The notes beneath the pieces are model-generated. The model worked only from the letters and a program-made list of their open reading frames with translations. It made no database searches and was not told the origin of the DNA. Of a stretch of DNA of 64,000 nucleotides, positions 35,531-44,530 are shown one piece after another. Both the position numbers and the translations under genes were made by a program. Positions within the stretch are counted from its first letter, which is position 1; the number at the start of each line of letters is the position of its first letter. Source of the DNA: Fimbriimonas planktonicus (GTDB lineage Bacteria > Armatimonadota > Fimbriimonadia > Fimbriimonadales > Fimbriimonadaceae). Where the stretch lies: NCBI GenBank assembly GCA_965234685.1, contig OZ248539.1, positions 1,612,001 to 1,676,000 of the forward strand, given 5' to 3'.

Positions 35531-36836
35531 AAGATCGTGCGCCAACGACGACGACCCGTGGGCTGCCGCCATAGTAGCTGGTGCCGAGGTTTTCGCTCTT
35601 CACAACCTGGCCATTCACCTTCACGGTGCGGAAGGCTGATACGACACGCGCCGGTGCGCCACCTTCAAGGACTCGTCGCGAACCTGCGGCCAAATTGCGA
35701 TCAACGACAGTTCGAACCCCGCGCGTCCGAGTAGAAACTCTTCCCTGACTCACCGTGACTTGTTGGCCAGGAACTTTCTGTCCGAGGATCCGGAAGGTCA
35801 GAGCACCTGGTGTGTAAGTTGAAACCACCGCAATCGGCGCGTCCGTCGTGTTTTGCAGGACAAGGTCAATGTTGCCAAAGTCGACGGTTGCATCTCGGCC
35901 AAGCGGCACATACGGAACCGGCAACGAATGGTTCTGTCGCTGAGGGATGCCTAGGTTAGCAAAGAGAGCTGCGTTGTATAGCGTTGTACTGACCTGGCAG
36001 ATGCCACCACCGACGCCCGTGTCGTGCTTTCCGTTGATATAAACGCCCGCAACCTTAAATCCGCGCTTGATCGTTCGCCGACCTACCGTGTCGTTGTAGC
36101 TCAGCTTATCGCCCGGCATCAGCACCTGGCCGTTGAAGAAACTCGCGGCTAGTTGAATGTTGCTGCTTCGGGGGCGATTGCCAGCCGAGAAGCGGGTGGT
36201 GTACTCGCTAACGACTTCTTTCACCTTGGCGAGTTCTTCATCGGGAACCCTTTTCTTGCCTTCGATGATCGGAACCGGCGTTGGCTCCAGCTTGGGCAAC
36301 ATCTCTTGAACCGCCTTCTGGAGTTTGGCCGCGTCCAGAACGAGGTTTGCTCGCTCTTTGCGGATTAAAATCGCGCCTTTGCTATAGGTCACCCGGGCGG
36401 GTTCTGGCTCAGGGCTGGCTTGAACGACCGCTTCGTAAAGCGAAGGATCAATCTTTCCTTCGGCCTTGAAAACTAGCTTAGCGTCGATCCGCTCGTCTGG
36501 CAATTGACCCGCAAAAGCCTTGCCGTCGGTGACAAGGTCGCTCATCGGAAGCGGAGCAACGGTAGCTTCGTCGTCCAGCACGATGCCGAATTTGCTCGGG
36601 GTGAGCTCAGGGAGATTTGATACGACGTCACTGGTGAGCGGCACGGGTTTGAGGCGCTCGGTTTCCCACCAAGACCGCAAGCGAAATCGTGCTTGCTCGG
36701 GCGTTAATCCGCCAACGCTGACCTGGCCGACATAGGTGTTTGGCCGGATCGTAGCGGGCTTTTGGAGGAAGGCCACAGGAAGGCCAATCACTACGCATCC
36801 AAGCGCAGAAAAGGTGATGGTCTTCGCGTATTTCAT
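35517..36836 (-). CDS. VanW family protein
   Basis: 439 aa. An N-terminal anchor (TITFSALGCVVIGLPVAF), two PG_binding_4-like repeats (GGLTPEQARFRLRSWWETE, KVVFKAEG-type segment), then the VanW domain: RSSNIQLAASFFNGQVLMPGDKLSYNDTVGRRT, GVGGGICQVSTTLYNAALFANL, DATVDFGNIDLVLQN. A G5-like end (KVNGQVVKSENLGTSYY) follows. Family members occur in vancomycin-resistance and spore/cell-wall loci, with an unclear biochemical role in peptidoglycan. A 15-bp palindrome lies 12 nt before the ATG. Confidence 0.9.
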   Translation of the reverse strand: MKYAKTITFSALGCVVIGLPVAFLQKPATIRPNTYVGQVSVGGLTPEQARFRLRSWWETERLKPVPLTSDVVSNLPELTPSKFGIVLDDEATVAPLPMSDLVTDGKAFAGQLPDERIDAKLVFKAEGKIDPSLYEAVVQASPEPEPARVTYSKGAILIRKERANLVLDAAKLQKAVQEMLPKLEPTPVPIIEGKKRVPDEELAKVKEVVSEYTTRFSAGNRPRSSNIQLAASFFNGQVLMPGDKLSYNDTVGRRTIKRGFKVAGVYINGKHDTGVGGGICQVSTTLYNAALFANLGIPQRQNHSLPVPYVPLGRDATVDFGNIDLVLQNTTDAPIAVVSTYTPGALTFRILGQKVPGQQVTVSQGRVSTRTRGVRTVVDRNLAAGSRRVLEGGAPARVVSAFRTVKVNGQVVKSENLGTSYYGGSPRVVVVGARSSSSL

Positions 36837-36847
36837 CGTTGTCTAAT

Positions 36848-36862
36848 GACTTGAATCAAGTC
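36848..36862. promoter_or_regulatory. Palindrome upstream of the VanW gene
   Basis: GACTTGAATCAAGTC, perfect 7-bp arms around one base, 12-26 nt before the VanW start, where a -10 region would fall. Possible operator; no family assigned. A second small palindrome, GGGTGACACCC (36917-36927), lies on the ilvE side. Confidence 0.4.
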
Positions 36863-36960
36863 CTTAAGTTCCATTATGGATGTTCGCCAAATCGCTTTAT
36901 ACGTTCTTAATAATTTGGGTGACACCCATTTGAGAAAAACCGACCAAGTACACTCCAGAA

Positions 36961-37833
36961 ATGCCCAAGGTCGTCTGGTTCAACGGAACCGTCACTCCAT
37001 TTGAGTCTGCAGTCGTGCCCGCGATGGATCACGCTCACCTTTACGGTGATGGAATTTTTGAAGGGATTCGCATCTACGACCGAAAGGTTTTCAAACTCGA
37101 CGAGCACCTTGAGCGGTTCTATCACGGCATCAACTACATGGGCTTCGACATGCCCTATGACTACGCCACTTTACATGCTGCGATCCTTGATACGGCCCGC
37201 GCGGCAGACATTGATAACGGCTACATCCGCTTAAACGTCACCCGCGGAACCGGCCTCGGCCTCGACCCAAAGAAGCTTGAGAGCCGAGCCAACGTCATGA
37301 TCGGCATCTCCACCCTGGCGCTGTATCCGCCCGAGTCGTACGAAACCGGACTTCACGTCGTCACCGCGCCAATCCGCGTGATTTCGCCCGACGCCCTAGA
37401 CCCGCGTCTAAAGTGCATCGGCCGCTATGCCGGCAACATCATGGCGAAGCAGTTTGCCAACCGCGCCGGAGCCGGTGAAGCCCTCATGCTCAACGCCCAA
37501 GGCAACATCGCCGAGTGCACGGGAGACAACATCTTCCTGATCCAGAACGGAATTCTGCGAACCCCGCACTCGTCGAGCGGAATCCTCAAGGGCATCACCC
37601 GAGACACCGTCCTCATGCTTGCCAAAGACGCCGGGATTCAAACCGAGGAAACCACCCTCACTCCGTTTGACCTCAGCGCCTGTTCCGAAGCGTTCCTCAC
37701 CGGAACCGCCGCCGAAGTCATCCCGATGGTGACCATCGACGACCGACTGATCGGCGACGGAAAGCCTGGCCCGGTCACGAAGCAACTGATCAGCCTGTTC
37801 CGAGAGCACACGAAAATCGGCACCGCCTTTTGA
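36961..37833 (+). CDS. ilvE: Branched-chain amino acid aminotransferase (class IV)
   Basis: 290 aa. PLP-dependent transfer of the amino group between glutamate and branched-chain 2-oxo acids, the last step of Val, Leu and Ile synthesis. Fold-IV features: FEGIRIYD, LDEHLERFYHG, the Schiff-base Lys in LKCIGRYAGNIMAK (about residue 151), GNIAECTGDNIFL and the C-terminal ACSEAFLTGTAAEVIPM. The length is normal for IlvE. D-amino-acid aminotransferase is the main alternative. ATG is 6 nt after TACACT (leaderless). The next gene overlaps its stop by 4 bp. Confidence 0.9.
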   Translation: MPKVVWFNGTVTPFESAVVPAMDHAHLYGDGIFEGIRIYDRKVFKLDEHLERFYHGINYMGFDMPYDYATLHAAILDTARAADIDNGYIRLNVTRGTGLGLDPKKLESRANVMIGISTLALYPPESYETGLHVVTAPIRVISPDALDPRLKCIGRYAGNIMAKQFANRAGAGEALMLNAQGNIAECTGDNIFLIQNGILRTPHSSSGILKGITRDTVLMLAKDAGIQTEETTLTPFDLSACSEAFLTGTAAEVIPMVTIDDRLIGDGKPGPVTKQLISLFREHTKIGTAF

Positions 37834-38117
37834 ACCTGACCTGCTCCGTTTGCGGATCGTCTGCCGTCCTTTCCATTAAGGAAAACGGCGAGACCGATTC
37901 TGTGTGTGACTCTTGCGTACGCAAGAGAGCGCCGTATTCGGGCTTTCCCGACTTCATCGGCGCATTCAAGCGAGCGGCCCGACCTACCAAGGTCTGTCCG
38001 TATTGCGAGATCACGGAGGAGAAGGTCGTCGCTACCGGTTTGGTCGGATGCCCATTGTGTTACGTCGCATTAGAATCTGCGGTGGAGTCAGTGCTCAGGT
38101 CCGTCGCCGCGGAATGA
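37830..38117 (+). CDS. McsA-like zinc-finger protein
   Basis: 95 aa from a TTG overlapping the ilvE stop. Four Cys pairs: CSVCG near the start, CDSC, CPYC and CPLCY, giving two zinc sites. The second half (VVATGLVGCPLCYVALESAVESVL) resembles the N-terminal treble of McsA/UvrB-motif proteins that bring CtsR or arginine kinase McsB under stress control. It lacks the UvrB-interaction helix of full McsA. An 18-bp perfect palindrome, CTCTTGCGTACGCAAGAG (37910-37927), lies inside the gene. Context gives no clp or mcsB gene nearby, so the role is open. Confidence 0.65.
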   Translation: MNLTCSVCGSSAVLSIKENGETDSVCDSCVRKRAPYSGFPDFIGAFKRAARPTKVCPYCEITEEKVVATGLVGCPLCYVALESAVESVLRSVAAE

Positions 38118-38142
38118 GCGCCAAATCCCGCTCCGAGAACTC

Positions 38143-38865
38143 ATGAAATACCGAACTCTCAACGCATTGGTGCTCATCCTTGCCACCGTATTTTTGCTGG
38201 CCGGATGTGGCGGTGGCGGCGGCGGGACCACCGCAAAATCGAACGTCAAAGTTATCAACGCGATCCCCGACCTCGGCAGCACACTCGAAACCCAGATCAA
38301 TGGCCTGATCGCAGGCACGTCGTCTGCTTACCTTGCCGATGGCGCGTTCTTCCCCATTGAGCCAGCCGACGTAGACCTGGCCATCAAGGAAACGGGCACC
38401 GTCGAGGACTTCGACATCCTCGCCAACGTTTTCAACTCTAACGCTTCGTACATCGTGGCGGGCATGGGCATCAAGAACTTCGGAACCGAGTTCGAAAAGC
38501 GTCCGCGAATCGGGTTGTTTGAAGTCAATCGCGCGGAGCCGAACGGTAGCAAAGCCCGTGTCTTCGTGCTCAACGCGCTCGTTGGTCCCGCAGAATTTCC
38601 GAGCCCGGACATCGATTTCCAAGACGGCGATCTACCCCGCTTCCCCTTTAACGACATCGAGTTCTCGAAGGCGAAGGTGCTGACCCTCGACACCGGGACC
38701 TACACCTACGAAGCCCGAGCCAACGATTCCGAACTCGTCTACGCTTCGTCAGCGCTGACCTTCCAGAGCGGCAAGGTTTACTTCGTCGTCGTCGGTGGCG
38801 TTGTGAACGGAACTGGTACTTCGGCACCTACGATCCGCGTTTTCGAACTGCCCGTGGTTGACTGA
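38143..38865 (+). CDS. DUF4397 lipoprotein
   Basis: 240 aa. Signal peptide II with lipobox LLAGC followed by a poly-Gly stretch, then DUF4397 blocks: VKVINAIPDLG, LETQINGLIAG, VDLAIKETGT, SYIVAGMG and later VFVLNALVG, LDTGTYTYEARAND, GKVYFVVVGG. This family consists of surface lipoproteins of two to three beta-sandwich-like repeats with unknown ligands. It has its own start with no obvious -10, and lies 25 bp after the McsA-like gene, so it may be co-transcribed with ilvE. Confidence 0.85.
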   Translation: MKYRTLNALVLILATVFLLAGCGGGGGGTTAKSNVKVINAIPDLGSTLETQINGLIAGTSSAYLADGAFFPIEPADVDLAIKETGTVEDFDILANVFNSNASYIVAGMGIKNFGTEFEKRPRIGLFEVNRAEPNGSKARVFVLNALVGPAEFPSPDIDFQDGDLPRFPFNDIEFSKAKVLTLDTGTYTYEARANDSELVYASSALTFQSGKVYFVVVGGVVNGTGTSAPTIRVFELPVVD

Positions 38866-38892
38866 TCTGCCCGCTTGCGGTAACGTTCCGCG

Positions 38893-41800
38893 ATGGGCGT
38901 TCATCGTCATTTCACGCGAATTCCGGTTCTTGGAATCGTCACCCTCGTTGCCCTCAGCGCCTCGGCGCTAGCGCAGACCGTCTCTCCAGATGCCTTTAGC
39001 GGTCTGAAGTGGCGAGAAATTGGCCCGTTCCGGGGCGGACGCTCTTTGGCCGTCGCCGGCAGCACCCAGCGCCCAGATGAGTACTTCTTTGGCGCCACCG
39101 GTGGCGGAGTTTGGAAGACCACTGACGCCGGAAAATCCTGGAAGCCCGTCTCCGATGGCTTCTTCAAAACCGCCTCCGTCGGCGCCCTAGCGGTCGCTCC
39201 TTCGAATCCCGATATCATCGTCGCGGGCACCGGTGAACGCGACATCCGCGGCAACATCTCCCATGGCGATGGTGTCTACAAGTCCACCGACGCCGGTAAG
39301 ACCTGGCAGAAAATCGGCCTCGAAGCCGCCCAATCCATTGCCCGCGTCGTGATCCACCCAACCAATCCCGACGTCATCTACGTCGCCGCCCTCGGCCACA
39401 TTTACGCCCACCCGAAGGTGAAGCCCAGCTACGACCGAGGCGTGTACAAGTCGATCGACGGCGGAAAATCCTGGGCGCACATCCTCCCCGGGGACGCCCG
39501 AACCGGATCGGTGAACATCGTCCTTGATCCTAAGAATCCTGAGACCATCCTCGCCGCGATGTGGGAAGCCTGGCGCAGCCCATACACGATGAACAGCGGC
39601 GGCCCTGGATCGAAATTGATGAAATCCACCGACGGCGGCAAATCCTGGACCGACCTCAGCCGAAAGAAAGGAATGCCCGAAGGCGTCCACGGCAAAATCG
39701 GCATGGCAATTTCTCCAGTCGACCCAAAGCGCTACTACGCCATCATCGAAGCCCTCGAAGGCGGAATCCTGAAATCCGACGACGCTGGCGAGACCTGGGA
39801 GAAAGTCAACGACGACCGCAACTGGCGACAACGCGCTTGGTACTACACCCACGTTTACGCCGATCCAAAGGAGAAGGAGGGACTGTATGTCCTCAACGTC
39901 GGCGCGGGCAAAAGCACCGACGGCGGCAAGAAATTCTCCGGCTTAAGAACCCCGCACTCCGACAATCACGACCTCTGGATCGCCCCAGATAATCCGAACC
40001 GGATGATCAACGCTAACGACGGCGGCGCGAACGTCAGCATTGATGGCGGCAAGACGTGGACCGAGCAAACCTTCCCCACCGCTCAGTTCTATCACGTCAG
40101 CACCGACAACGCTTTCCCGTATCGCATCCTCGGCGCGCAGCAAGATAACAGCACCATCCGAATCCCGAGCCGAACGCAAGTGAACGGAATTGGCCTCACC
40201 GATTGGACCAGCACCGCAGGCGGCGAAAGCGGCTACGTGGCCGCCAAGCCGAACGATCCGGACCTAGTCTTCGGCGGAAGTTACGGCGGCGACCTGAGCT
40301 GGATCAACCACCGCACCGACCAAAGCGGCAGCGTGGACCCCTGGCCAGACAACCCGATGGGTCACGGCGCCATCGACCTCGTTCAGCGATTCCAGTGGAC
40401 CTACCCAATCGTCTTCTCGCCGCACAATCCAAACCTCCTTTACACCTGCTCGCAGTTCGTTTTGAAAACCACGAACAACGGCCAAAGCTGGACCAAGATC
40501 AGCCCCGACCTGACCCGGAATGACCCCAGCACGATGGGCCCATCGGGCGGACCAATCACCAAGGACAACACGAGCGTCGAGTACTACGGGACCGTCTTCA
40601 CCGTCGCCGAATCGCCCAAGAAGCGCGGCACCATCTGGGCTGGATCAGACGACGGTTTAGTCCACATCACCCAAGATGGCGGAAAATCCTGGACTAAGAT
40701 CACCCCGAAAGGCGTCCCCGACTGGGCGCTTATCAGCATGGTGGACCCATCACCGCACAAAGCCGGAACCGCTTACCTGGCCGTTGATAACCACGAAAAC
40801 GACGACCTCCGCCCCTACGCCTTCCGAACCGACGACTTCGGCAAAACCTGGACGTCGATCACGAACGGCCTGCCAAACAACGCCTTCCTTCGCGTCATTC
40901 GAGAAGACCGAAAGCGCCCCGGACTCCTCTATGCCGGAACTGAAATCGGGATCTACGTCAGCTTCGACAACGGATCGAACTGGCAGTCGCTGGCCCTGAA
41001 CATGCCCGTCGTGCCGGTTCACGACCTAGCCTGGAAAGACGATGACCTCATCGCCGCAACCCACGGCCGATCGTTCTGGGTGCTCGACGACCTGTCGCCG
41101 CTTCAGCAACTCGCACCAAGCCAGAAGCTCGACAAACCGATCCTCTTTGCCCCGCGAGACAGCTACGCCGTCCGCTGGGGCGGACGCGGAAACGCCGCCG
41201 CAGGCGCGGGTGCAAACCCTCCTAGTGGCGTCATCGTGAGCTACTACCTGCCGAAGAAAGCGGACAAGATCACCATCGAGTTCTCTGGCCCGGACGGCAA
41301 GGTTTTCCAGACCGCCGCTGGTGCATCAGGCGAGCCCGGATTCCAAAGAACCACCGCATTCTTGCAAGAATCGTCGTGGAAATCCGTCCCTGGCATGATC
41401 CTTTGGGGCGCCTTCCCAAGCTCCCTCATCATGCCCCCCGGCCAGTACATGGTTCACCTGACCGTCGATGGCGTCAAGCAATCGGCCAAGTTCAGTTGGA
41501 AGCACGACCCGCGCATCCCGGCCACCGAAAAGGACCTGCAAGAGAAGCACGTCTTCCTGAAGCAAATCGCCAAGCGGACCGACGACGCGAACAACGCTGT
41601 TCTCGAAATCCGCCGAGTGCGGGATGCCTTCGCCGCCAAGAAGACCGAAGCCTCCGCGAAGGGGCTCACGCCGATCGTCAAAGAAATCGACGACCTGTCA
41701 GGAATGCTCACTCGCATCGAAGAAGCGATCTACCAAACCAAAAACCGCAGCGGCCAAGACCCGTTGAACTACCCAATCCGGCTTAACAACCGAATCGGCG

Positions 41801-42000
41801 CGCTCATGAACGTGGTCCAATCTGGCGCTGGTCGCCCGACCGCCCAGTCGCGCGAGGTCTACAAAATGCTCGATGACCTCCTCGACACCCAGCTACGGAA
41901 TCTGTCAAAGGTCATCGCAGCCTTCATCGAGACCAACGGAAAGCTAAAGCAAAACCAAATCGCCGAGGTCCCCAACCTCGTGCCGAACCCAGGCAAGTAA
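38893..42000 (+). CDS. Secreted BNR/sortilin-type propeller protein
   Basis: 1035 aa. ATG 6 nt after TAACGT. Signal peptide (LGIVTLVALSASALAQ), then at least ten Asp-box/BNR motifs of the type TDAGKSW, TDGGKSW, TNNGQSW and TDDFGKTW spread over residues 75-700, forming one or two large propellers as in VPS10/sortilin and photosystem II stability-like families. IAATHGRSFWVLDDL ends the propeller; residues 760-1035 form a beta domain and a long helical tail (EKDLQEKHVFLKQIAKR). Often named glycosyl hydrolase, but no catalytic residues are identified here. Confidence 0.88.
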   Translation: MGVHRHFTRIPVLGIVTLVALSASALAQTVSPDAFSGLKWREIGPFRGGRSLAVAGSTQRPDEYFFGATGGGVWKTTDAGKSWKPVSDGFFKTASVGALAVAPSNPDIIVAGTGERDIRGNISHGDGVYKSTDAGKTWQKIGLEAAQSIARVVIHPTNPDVIYVAALGHIYAHPKVKPSYDRGVYKSIDGGKSWAHILPGDARTGSVNIVLDPKNPETILAAMWEAWRSPYTMNSGGPGSKLMKSTDGGKSWTDLSRKKGMPEGVHGKIGMAISPVDPKRYYAIIEALEGGILKSDDAGETWEKVNDDRNWRQRAWYYTHVYADPKEKEGLYVLNVGAGKSTDGGKKFSGLRTPHSDNHDLWIAPDNPNRMINANDGGANVSIDGGKTWTEQTFPTAQFYHVSTDNAFPYRILGAQQDNSTIRIPSRTQVNGIGLTDWTSTAGGESGYVAAKPNDPDLVFGGSYGGDLSWINHRTDQSGSVDPWPDNPMGHGAIDLVQRFQWTYPIVFSPHNPNLLYTCSQFVLKTTNNGQSWTKISPDLTRNDPSTMGPSGGPITKDNTSVEYYGTVFTVAESPKKRGTIWAGSDDGLVHITQDGGKSWTKITPKGVPDWALISMVDPSPHKAGTAYLAVDNHENDDLRPYAFRTDDFGKTWTSITNGLPNNAFLRVIREDRKRPGLLYAGTEIGIYVSFDNGSNWQSLALNMPVVPVHDLAWKDDDLIAATHGRSFWVLDDLSPLQQLAPSQKLDKPILFAPRDSYAVRWGGRGNAAAGAGANPPSGVIVSYYLPKKADKITIEFSGPDGKVFQTAAGASGEPGFQRTTAFLQESSWKSVPGMILWGAFPSSLIMPPGQYMVHLTVDGVKQSAKFSWKHDPRIPATEKDLQEKHVFLKQIAKRTDDANNAVLEIRRVRDAFAAKKTEASAKGLTPIVKEIDDLSGMLTRIEEAIYQTKNRSGQDPLNYPIRLNNRIGALMNVVQSGAGRPTAQSREVYKMLDDLLDTQLRNLSKVIAAFIETNGKLKQNQIAEVPNLVPNPGK

Positions 42001-42019
42001 CAGAAATTGCCGGTATTTG

Positions 42020-42053
42020 GGCCCTGCCGAAGACAACGTGCTTCGGCAGGGCC
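42020..42053 (+). terminator. Terminator hairpin after BNR gene
   Basis: Perfect 13-bp stem GGCCCTGCCGAAG, 8-nt loop, CTTCGGCAGGGCC, 19 bp past the stop. No T run, so strength is uncertain. Confidence 0.7.
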
Positions 42054-42111
42054 GTCATCATGTTAAACTACCAACCCGCGCACCGATCACATCGGAGCGT
42101 TCGTCCTTCCT

Positions 42112-42657
42112 ATGCCGAATGACGCACCGCGAGAATCTCTGGCCGAAAAACGATTGCTTAAGGCTCTGTCCGAAGGCGATCCGAACGCGCTTGGCCAAAT
42201 ATATGAGATTTATGGTGAGCGAATTTTTCGCTTCACCTACCGCTTCCTGGGCAACCGAACCGATGCAGAAGATGCAACGGCGGAAACCTTCCTGCGAGTG
42301 TTACGACGTTCGGCAGAGCTTCGAGCTGATGGCGCGTTTAAAACGTGGCTTTTTCGAATCGCTCGAAACTTATGCATCGATAAGCTGCGGCAACACAAGC
42401 TCCTGGAGCTGCCGCCCGACACGCCACTTGAGGGGTCAGAAGAGCGAACAACCTTACGGGTTACCGTTCACGCCGCCCTCAACCAACTCCCGCAGGAGTA
42501 TCAAGACCCGCTGGTGCTGTGCGATCTCGAAGATCTTAGTGCGCAAGAAGCCGCAAACATCTTAGAGATTAGTGTTCCGGCGCTGAAAAGCCGACTATAC
42601 AGAGGGAGAAAAGCCCTCCGAGATAAGTTGGGCAGCCTCATGGAAGGTACGTCATGA
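42112..42657 (+). CDS. ECF-type RNA polymerase sigma factor
   Basis: 181 aa. Region 2 (IYEIYGERIFRFTYRFLGNRTDAEDATAETFLRVLR) and region 2.4 (FKTWLFRIARNLCIDKLRQ), then region 4 (ALNQLPQEYQDPLVLCDLEDLSAQEAANILEISVPALKSRLYRGRKAL). It directs RNA polymerase to alternative promoters. TAAACT at 42064-42069 gives a leader of about 36 nt, so this gene is not leaderless. It is translationally coupled (ATGA) with the small protein after it, the usual place of an anti-sigma factor. Confidence 0.95.
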   Translation: MPNDAPRESLAEKRLLKALSEGDPNALGQIYEIYGERIFRFTYRFLGNRTDAEDATAETFLRVLRRSAELRADGAFKTWLFRIARNLCIDKLRQHKLLELPPDTPLEGSEERTTLRVTVHAALNQLPQEYQDPLVLCDLEDLSAQEAANILEISVPALKSRLYRGRKALRDKLGSLMEGTS

Positions 42658-42941
42658 AATCTGATTTACATAAAAAACTCGTAGACCTGTACGCCGGGGG
42701 AGAACTCCCGAAAGAATTGAACGAAGAACTAGAAATGGTTGCGTTCAATGACGCGGAACTTTCACACGATATGTCAACCCTTCGACAAACCGTGGATCTT
42801 CTCAAAAACGATCCCGGTCCGGAGTTCACAGAAGAAAGCTACCAACGTGTGCTCATGAAGATTTACGCCCGAGGCGGAAATATCGAACCACGTGCGGCCA
42901 CCCCAATCCATATGCAGTACCAACTGCCAATGCAAGGCTAA
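42654..42941 (+). CDS. Putative soluble anti-sigma factor
   Basis: 95 aa. ATG overlaps the sigma stop and has GGAAGG 6 nt upstream. Helical N-terminal part (KLVDLYAGGELPKELNEELEMVAFNDAELSHDM) similar to anti-sigma domains that begin with a short helical bundle; no HxxxCxxC zinc motif and no TM segment. It would therefore be a cytoplasmic regulator, or a fragment of a longer one. The assignment rests on position and helix pattern only. Confidence 0.55.
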   Translation: MKSDLHKKLVDLYAGGELPKELNEELEMVAFNDAELSHDMSTLRQTVDLLKNDPGPEFTEESYQRVLMKIYARGGNIEPRAATPIHMQYQLPMQG

Positions 42942-42987
42942 GCGATCTCATGCGAACCCGGCAACAAACCAAACAAACCCGACTTCT

Positions 42988-44091
42988 ATGAAGTTTCAAT
43001 GCCCTCGAAAGGAATTCTTTGAAGCAGTTAGCGCAGCAAATGCTGCGTCGAGCTCTCGCACCCCTGTCTCCATCCTTCAGCACCTGAAGATCAAAGCCGG
43101 CCCAACCGGTATCACGATCACCGGCTGCGATGGCGAAATGTGGGTTGTCCGAGACGTCGCTTGTTTGGTGGAGGATCCGGGCGAGCTTTGCTTGCCGGCA
43201 AAAACCCTCACCCAAATCGTCAGCCAATTGCCAGATGGCGATCTCGAGCTGTTCACCCTTCCCGACCACGGTGCCATGCTCGTGCAGTCGAAGTCGGAAT
43301 ACCGACTCCCGACCCTGGAGGCGGAAGACTTCCCGGACGTCCCCGTCTTCATGGGCGAAGCCGAACTGAAGCTGCCCCTAGGCGAACTTCGACAAGCCGT
43401 CGATTCGGTCGCCTACGCCGTCTCCACCGATAACCACCGACAGGTCCTTACCGGTGTTCTGTTCTCCTACAACGGAGACATCCTGACCCTCGTCGCCACC
43501 GACACCCACCGCCTCGCCGTCCGACGGATTTCGAAGCCGGGAATCGGAAGCCAAGTCACTGCCATCGTTCCCGATAAAGCTCTCCGAGCCATCAAGAACC
43601 TGCCGCTCGCCGACGACATCGAGATCACCCTCAGCTTCGATTCCGCCCGTGTTGGCGTTGAGTCGACCGGTGCCACCGTCGTTTCGCAGCTCCTCGCCGG
43701 AACCTATCCGAACTGGGAGCGAGTTGTCCCGAGCGAATTCACCCGAACCTGGAGCGTCGAAAGCGACCAGCTTTACGAAAAGGTTCGCCGCGCCATGATC
43801 CTTGCCCAAGACAACGCCAACCGCGTTCGATTCAAGGGTGATGGAGACCAGATCGTCATCGCCGCCCGAAGCGAAGAGAAGGGCGAAGCGAAGGAAGAAA
43901 TCCCAATGATTCCTTCTAACGGCGACCTCGAAATCGCCTTCAACGGCAAGTACGTTACCGACTTCCTCGGCGCCGTAGATGGCCCCGGAGTTCGCGTGGA
44001 AATGACCGAAAGCTCACGGCCCGCCGTCTTCCGACCGGCCGAAGATGACAGCGAATACTTCTGCGTCATCATGCCAATGGCATTGGCCTAA
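42988..44091 (+). CDS. dnaN: DNA polymerase III sliding clamp (beta)
   Basis: 367 aa, normal length. ATG 42988 gives MKFQCPRKEFFEAVSAANAA, the expected beginning of domain 1. Three clamp domains follow: KIKAGPTGITITGCDGEMWV, SVAYAVSTDNHRQVLTGVLF and SNGDLEIAFNGKYVTDFLGAV, with the C terminus FCVIMPMALA, typical of DnaN (..VMPMR). It encircles DNA and tethers the polymerase. It is not beside dnaA or recF here, so this is not a classical dnaA-dnaN origin region. It has no clear own -10 and could be read from the sigma-factor promoter. Confidence 0.95.
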   Translation: MKFQCPRKEFFEAVSAANAASSSRTPVSILQHLKIKAGPTGITITGCDGEMWVVRDVACLVEDPGELCLPAKTLTQIVSQLPDGDLELFTLPDHGAMLVQSKSEYRLPTLEAEDFPDVPVFMGEAELKLPLGELRQAVDSVAYAVSTDNHRQVLTGVLFSYNGDILTLVATDTHRLAVRRISKPGIGSQVTAIVPDKALRAIKNLPLADDIEITLSFDSARVGVESTGATVVSQLLAGTYPNWERVVPSEFTRTWSVESDQLYEKVRRAMILAQDNANRVRFKGDGDQIVIAARSEEKGEAKEEIPMIPSNGDLEIAFNGKYVTDFLGAVDGPGVRVEMTESSRPAVFRPAEDDSEYFCVIMPMALA

Positions 44092-44098
44092 TGATCAA

Positions 44099-44524
44099 TT
44101 AGTGGTGGTGGGAACAGTGCTTCCCACCGCACTGATGCTGCATGCGCTGGTTCACCAAGTGAAACGCCACCAGCGCCAGCCCTGCCGTTACGCTCACGAT
44201 CGTCTTGGCAAGCTCCCCGCCAGAAGCGACTTCCGTGCCATCGTGCGAATGCGGAAAAGCAAACTGCCGCACGATCAGCAAACCGATCCCCAGCACAAAA
44301 ATCCAGGCTGGAATCATGCTGTGATGCCGCCGGTGACCATGAATCAGCGCCGCTAGGCCAACCGTCACCGCCACCCCGAGAAAGACATACTCGGCCGGCT
44401 CTGAAGCGACAAACCCAAGCCCGGCGACGCTGAGCAAACCCAACGCCAACCCGGTGAGCAGGCAATGAACCGCGCAGACGGTACTCGCCACCGCCCCCAG
44501 TTGGTCTAAGTTCATTCGCTTCAT
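44099..44524 (-). CDS. MerC-domain metal protein
   Basis: 141 aa with four TM segments: SAVCAVHCLLTGLALGLLS, AEYVFLGVAVTVGLAALI, MIPAWIFVLGIGLLIV and IVSVTAGLALVAFHLV. The CAVHC motif in the first TM and a His/Cys-rich tail (QRMQHQCGGKHCSHHH) match the MerC family of inner-membrane metal proteins. TATATT is 6 nt before the ATG and overlaps a perfect palindrome, which suggests metal-responsive control. It could carry Hg, Zn or Cu; which one cannot be told. Confidence 0.85.
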   Translation of the reverse strand: MKRMNLDQLGAVASTVCAVHCLLTGLALGLLSVAGLGFVASEPAEYVFLGVAVTVGLAALIHGHRRHHSMIPAWIFVLGIGLLIVRQFAFPHSHDGTEVASGGELAKTIVSVTAGLALVAFHLVNQRMQHQCGGKHCSHHH

Positions 44525-44530
44525 AGTCAG

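Noticed and set aside
39187..39852. 221-codon minus-strand open frame inside the BNR propeller gene
   Set aside because: Val/Asp/Gly-rich periodic sequence mirrors the Asp-box repeats of the sense strand.
42988..44091. Replication origin next to dnaN
   Set aside because: No dnaA or recF neighbour and no cluster of DnaA boxes noticed in the flanking gaps.
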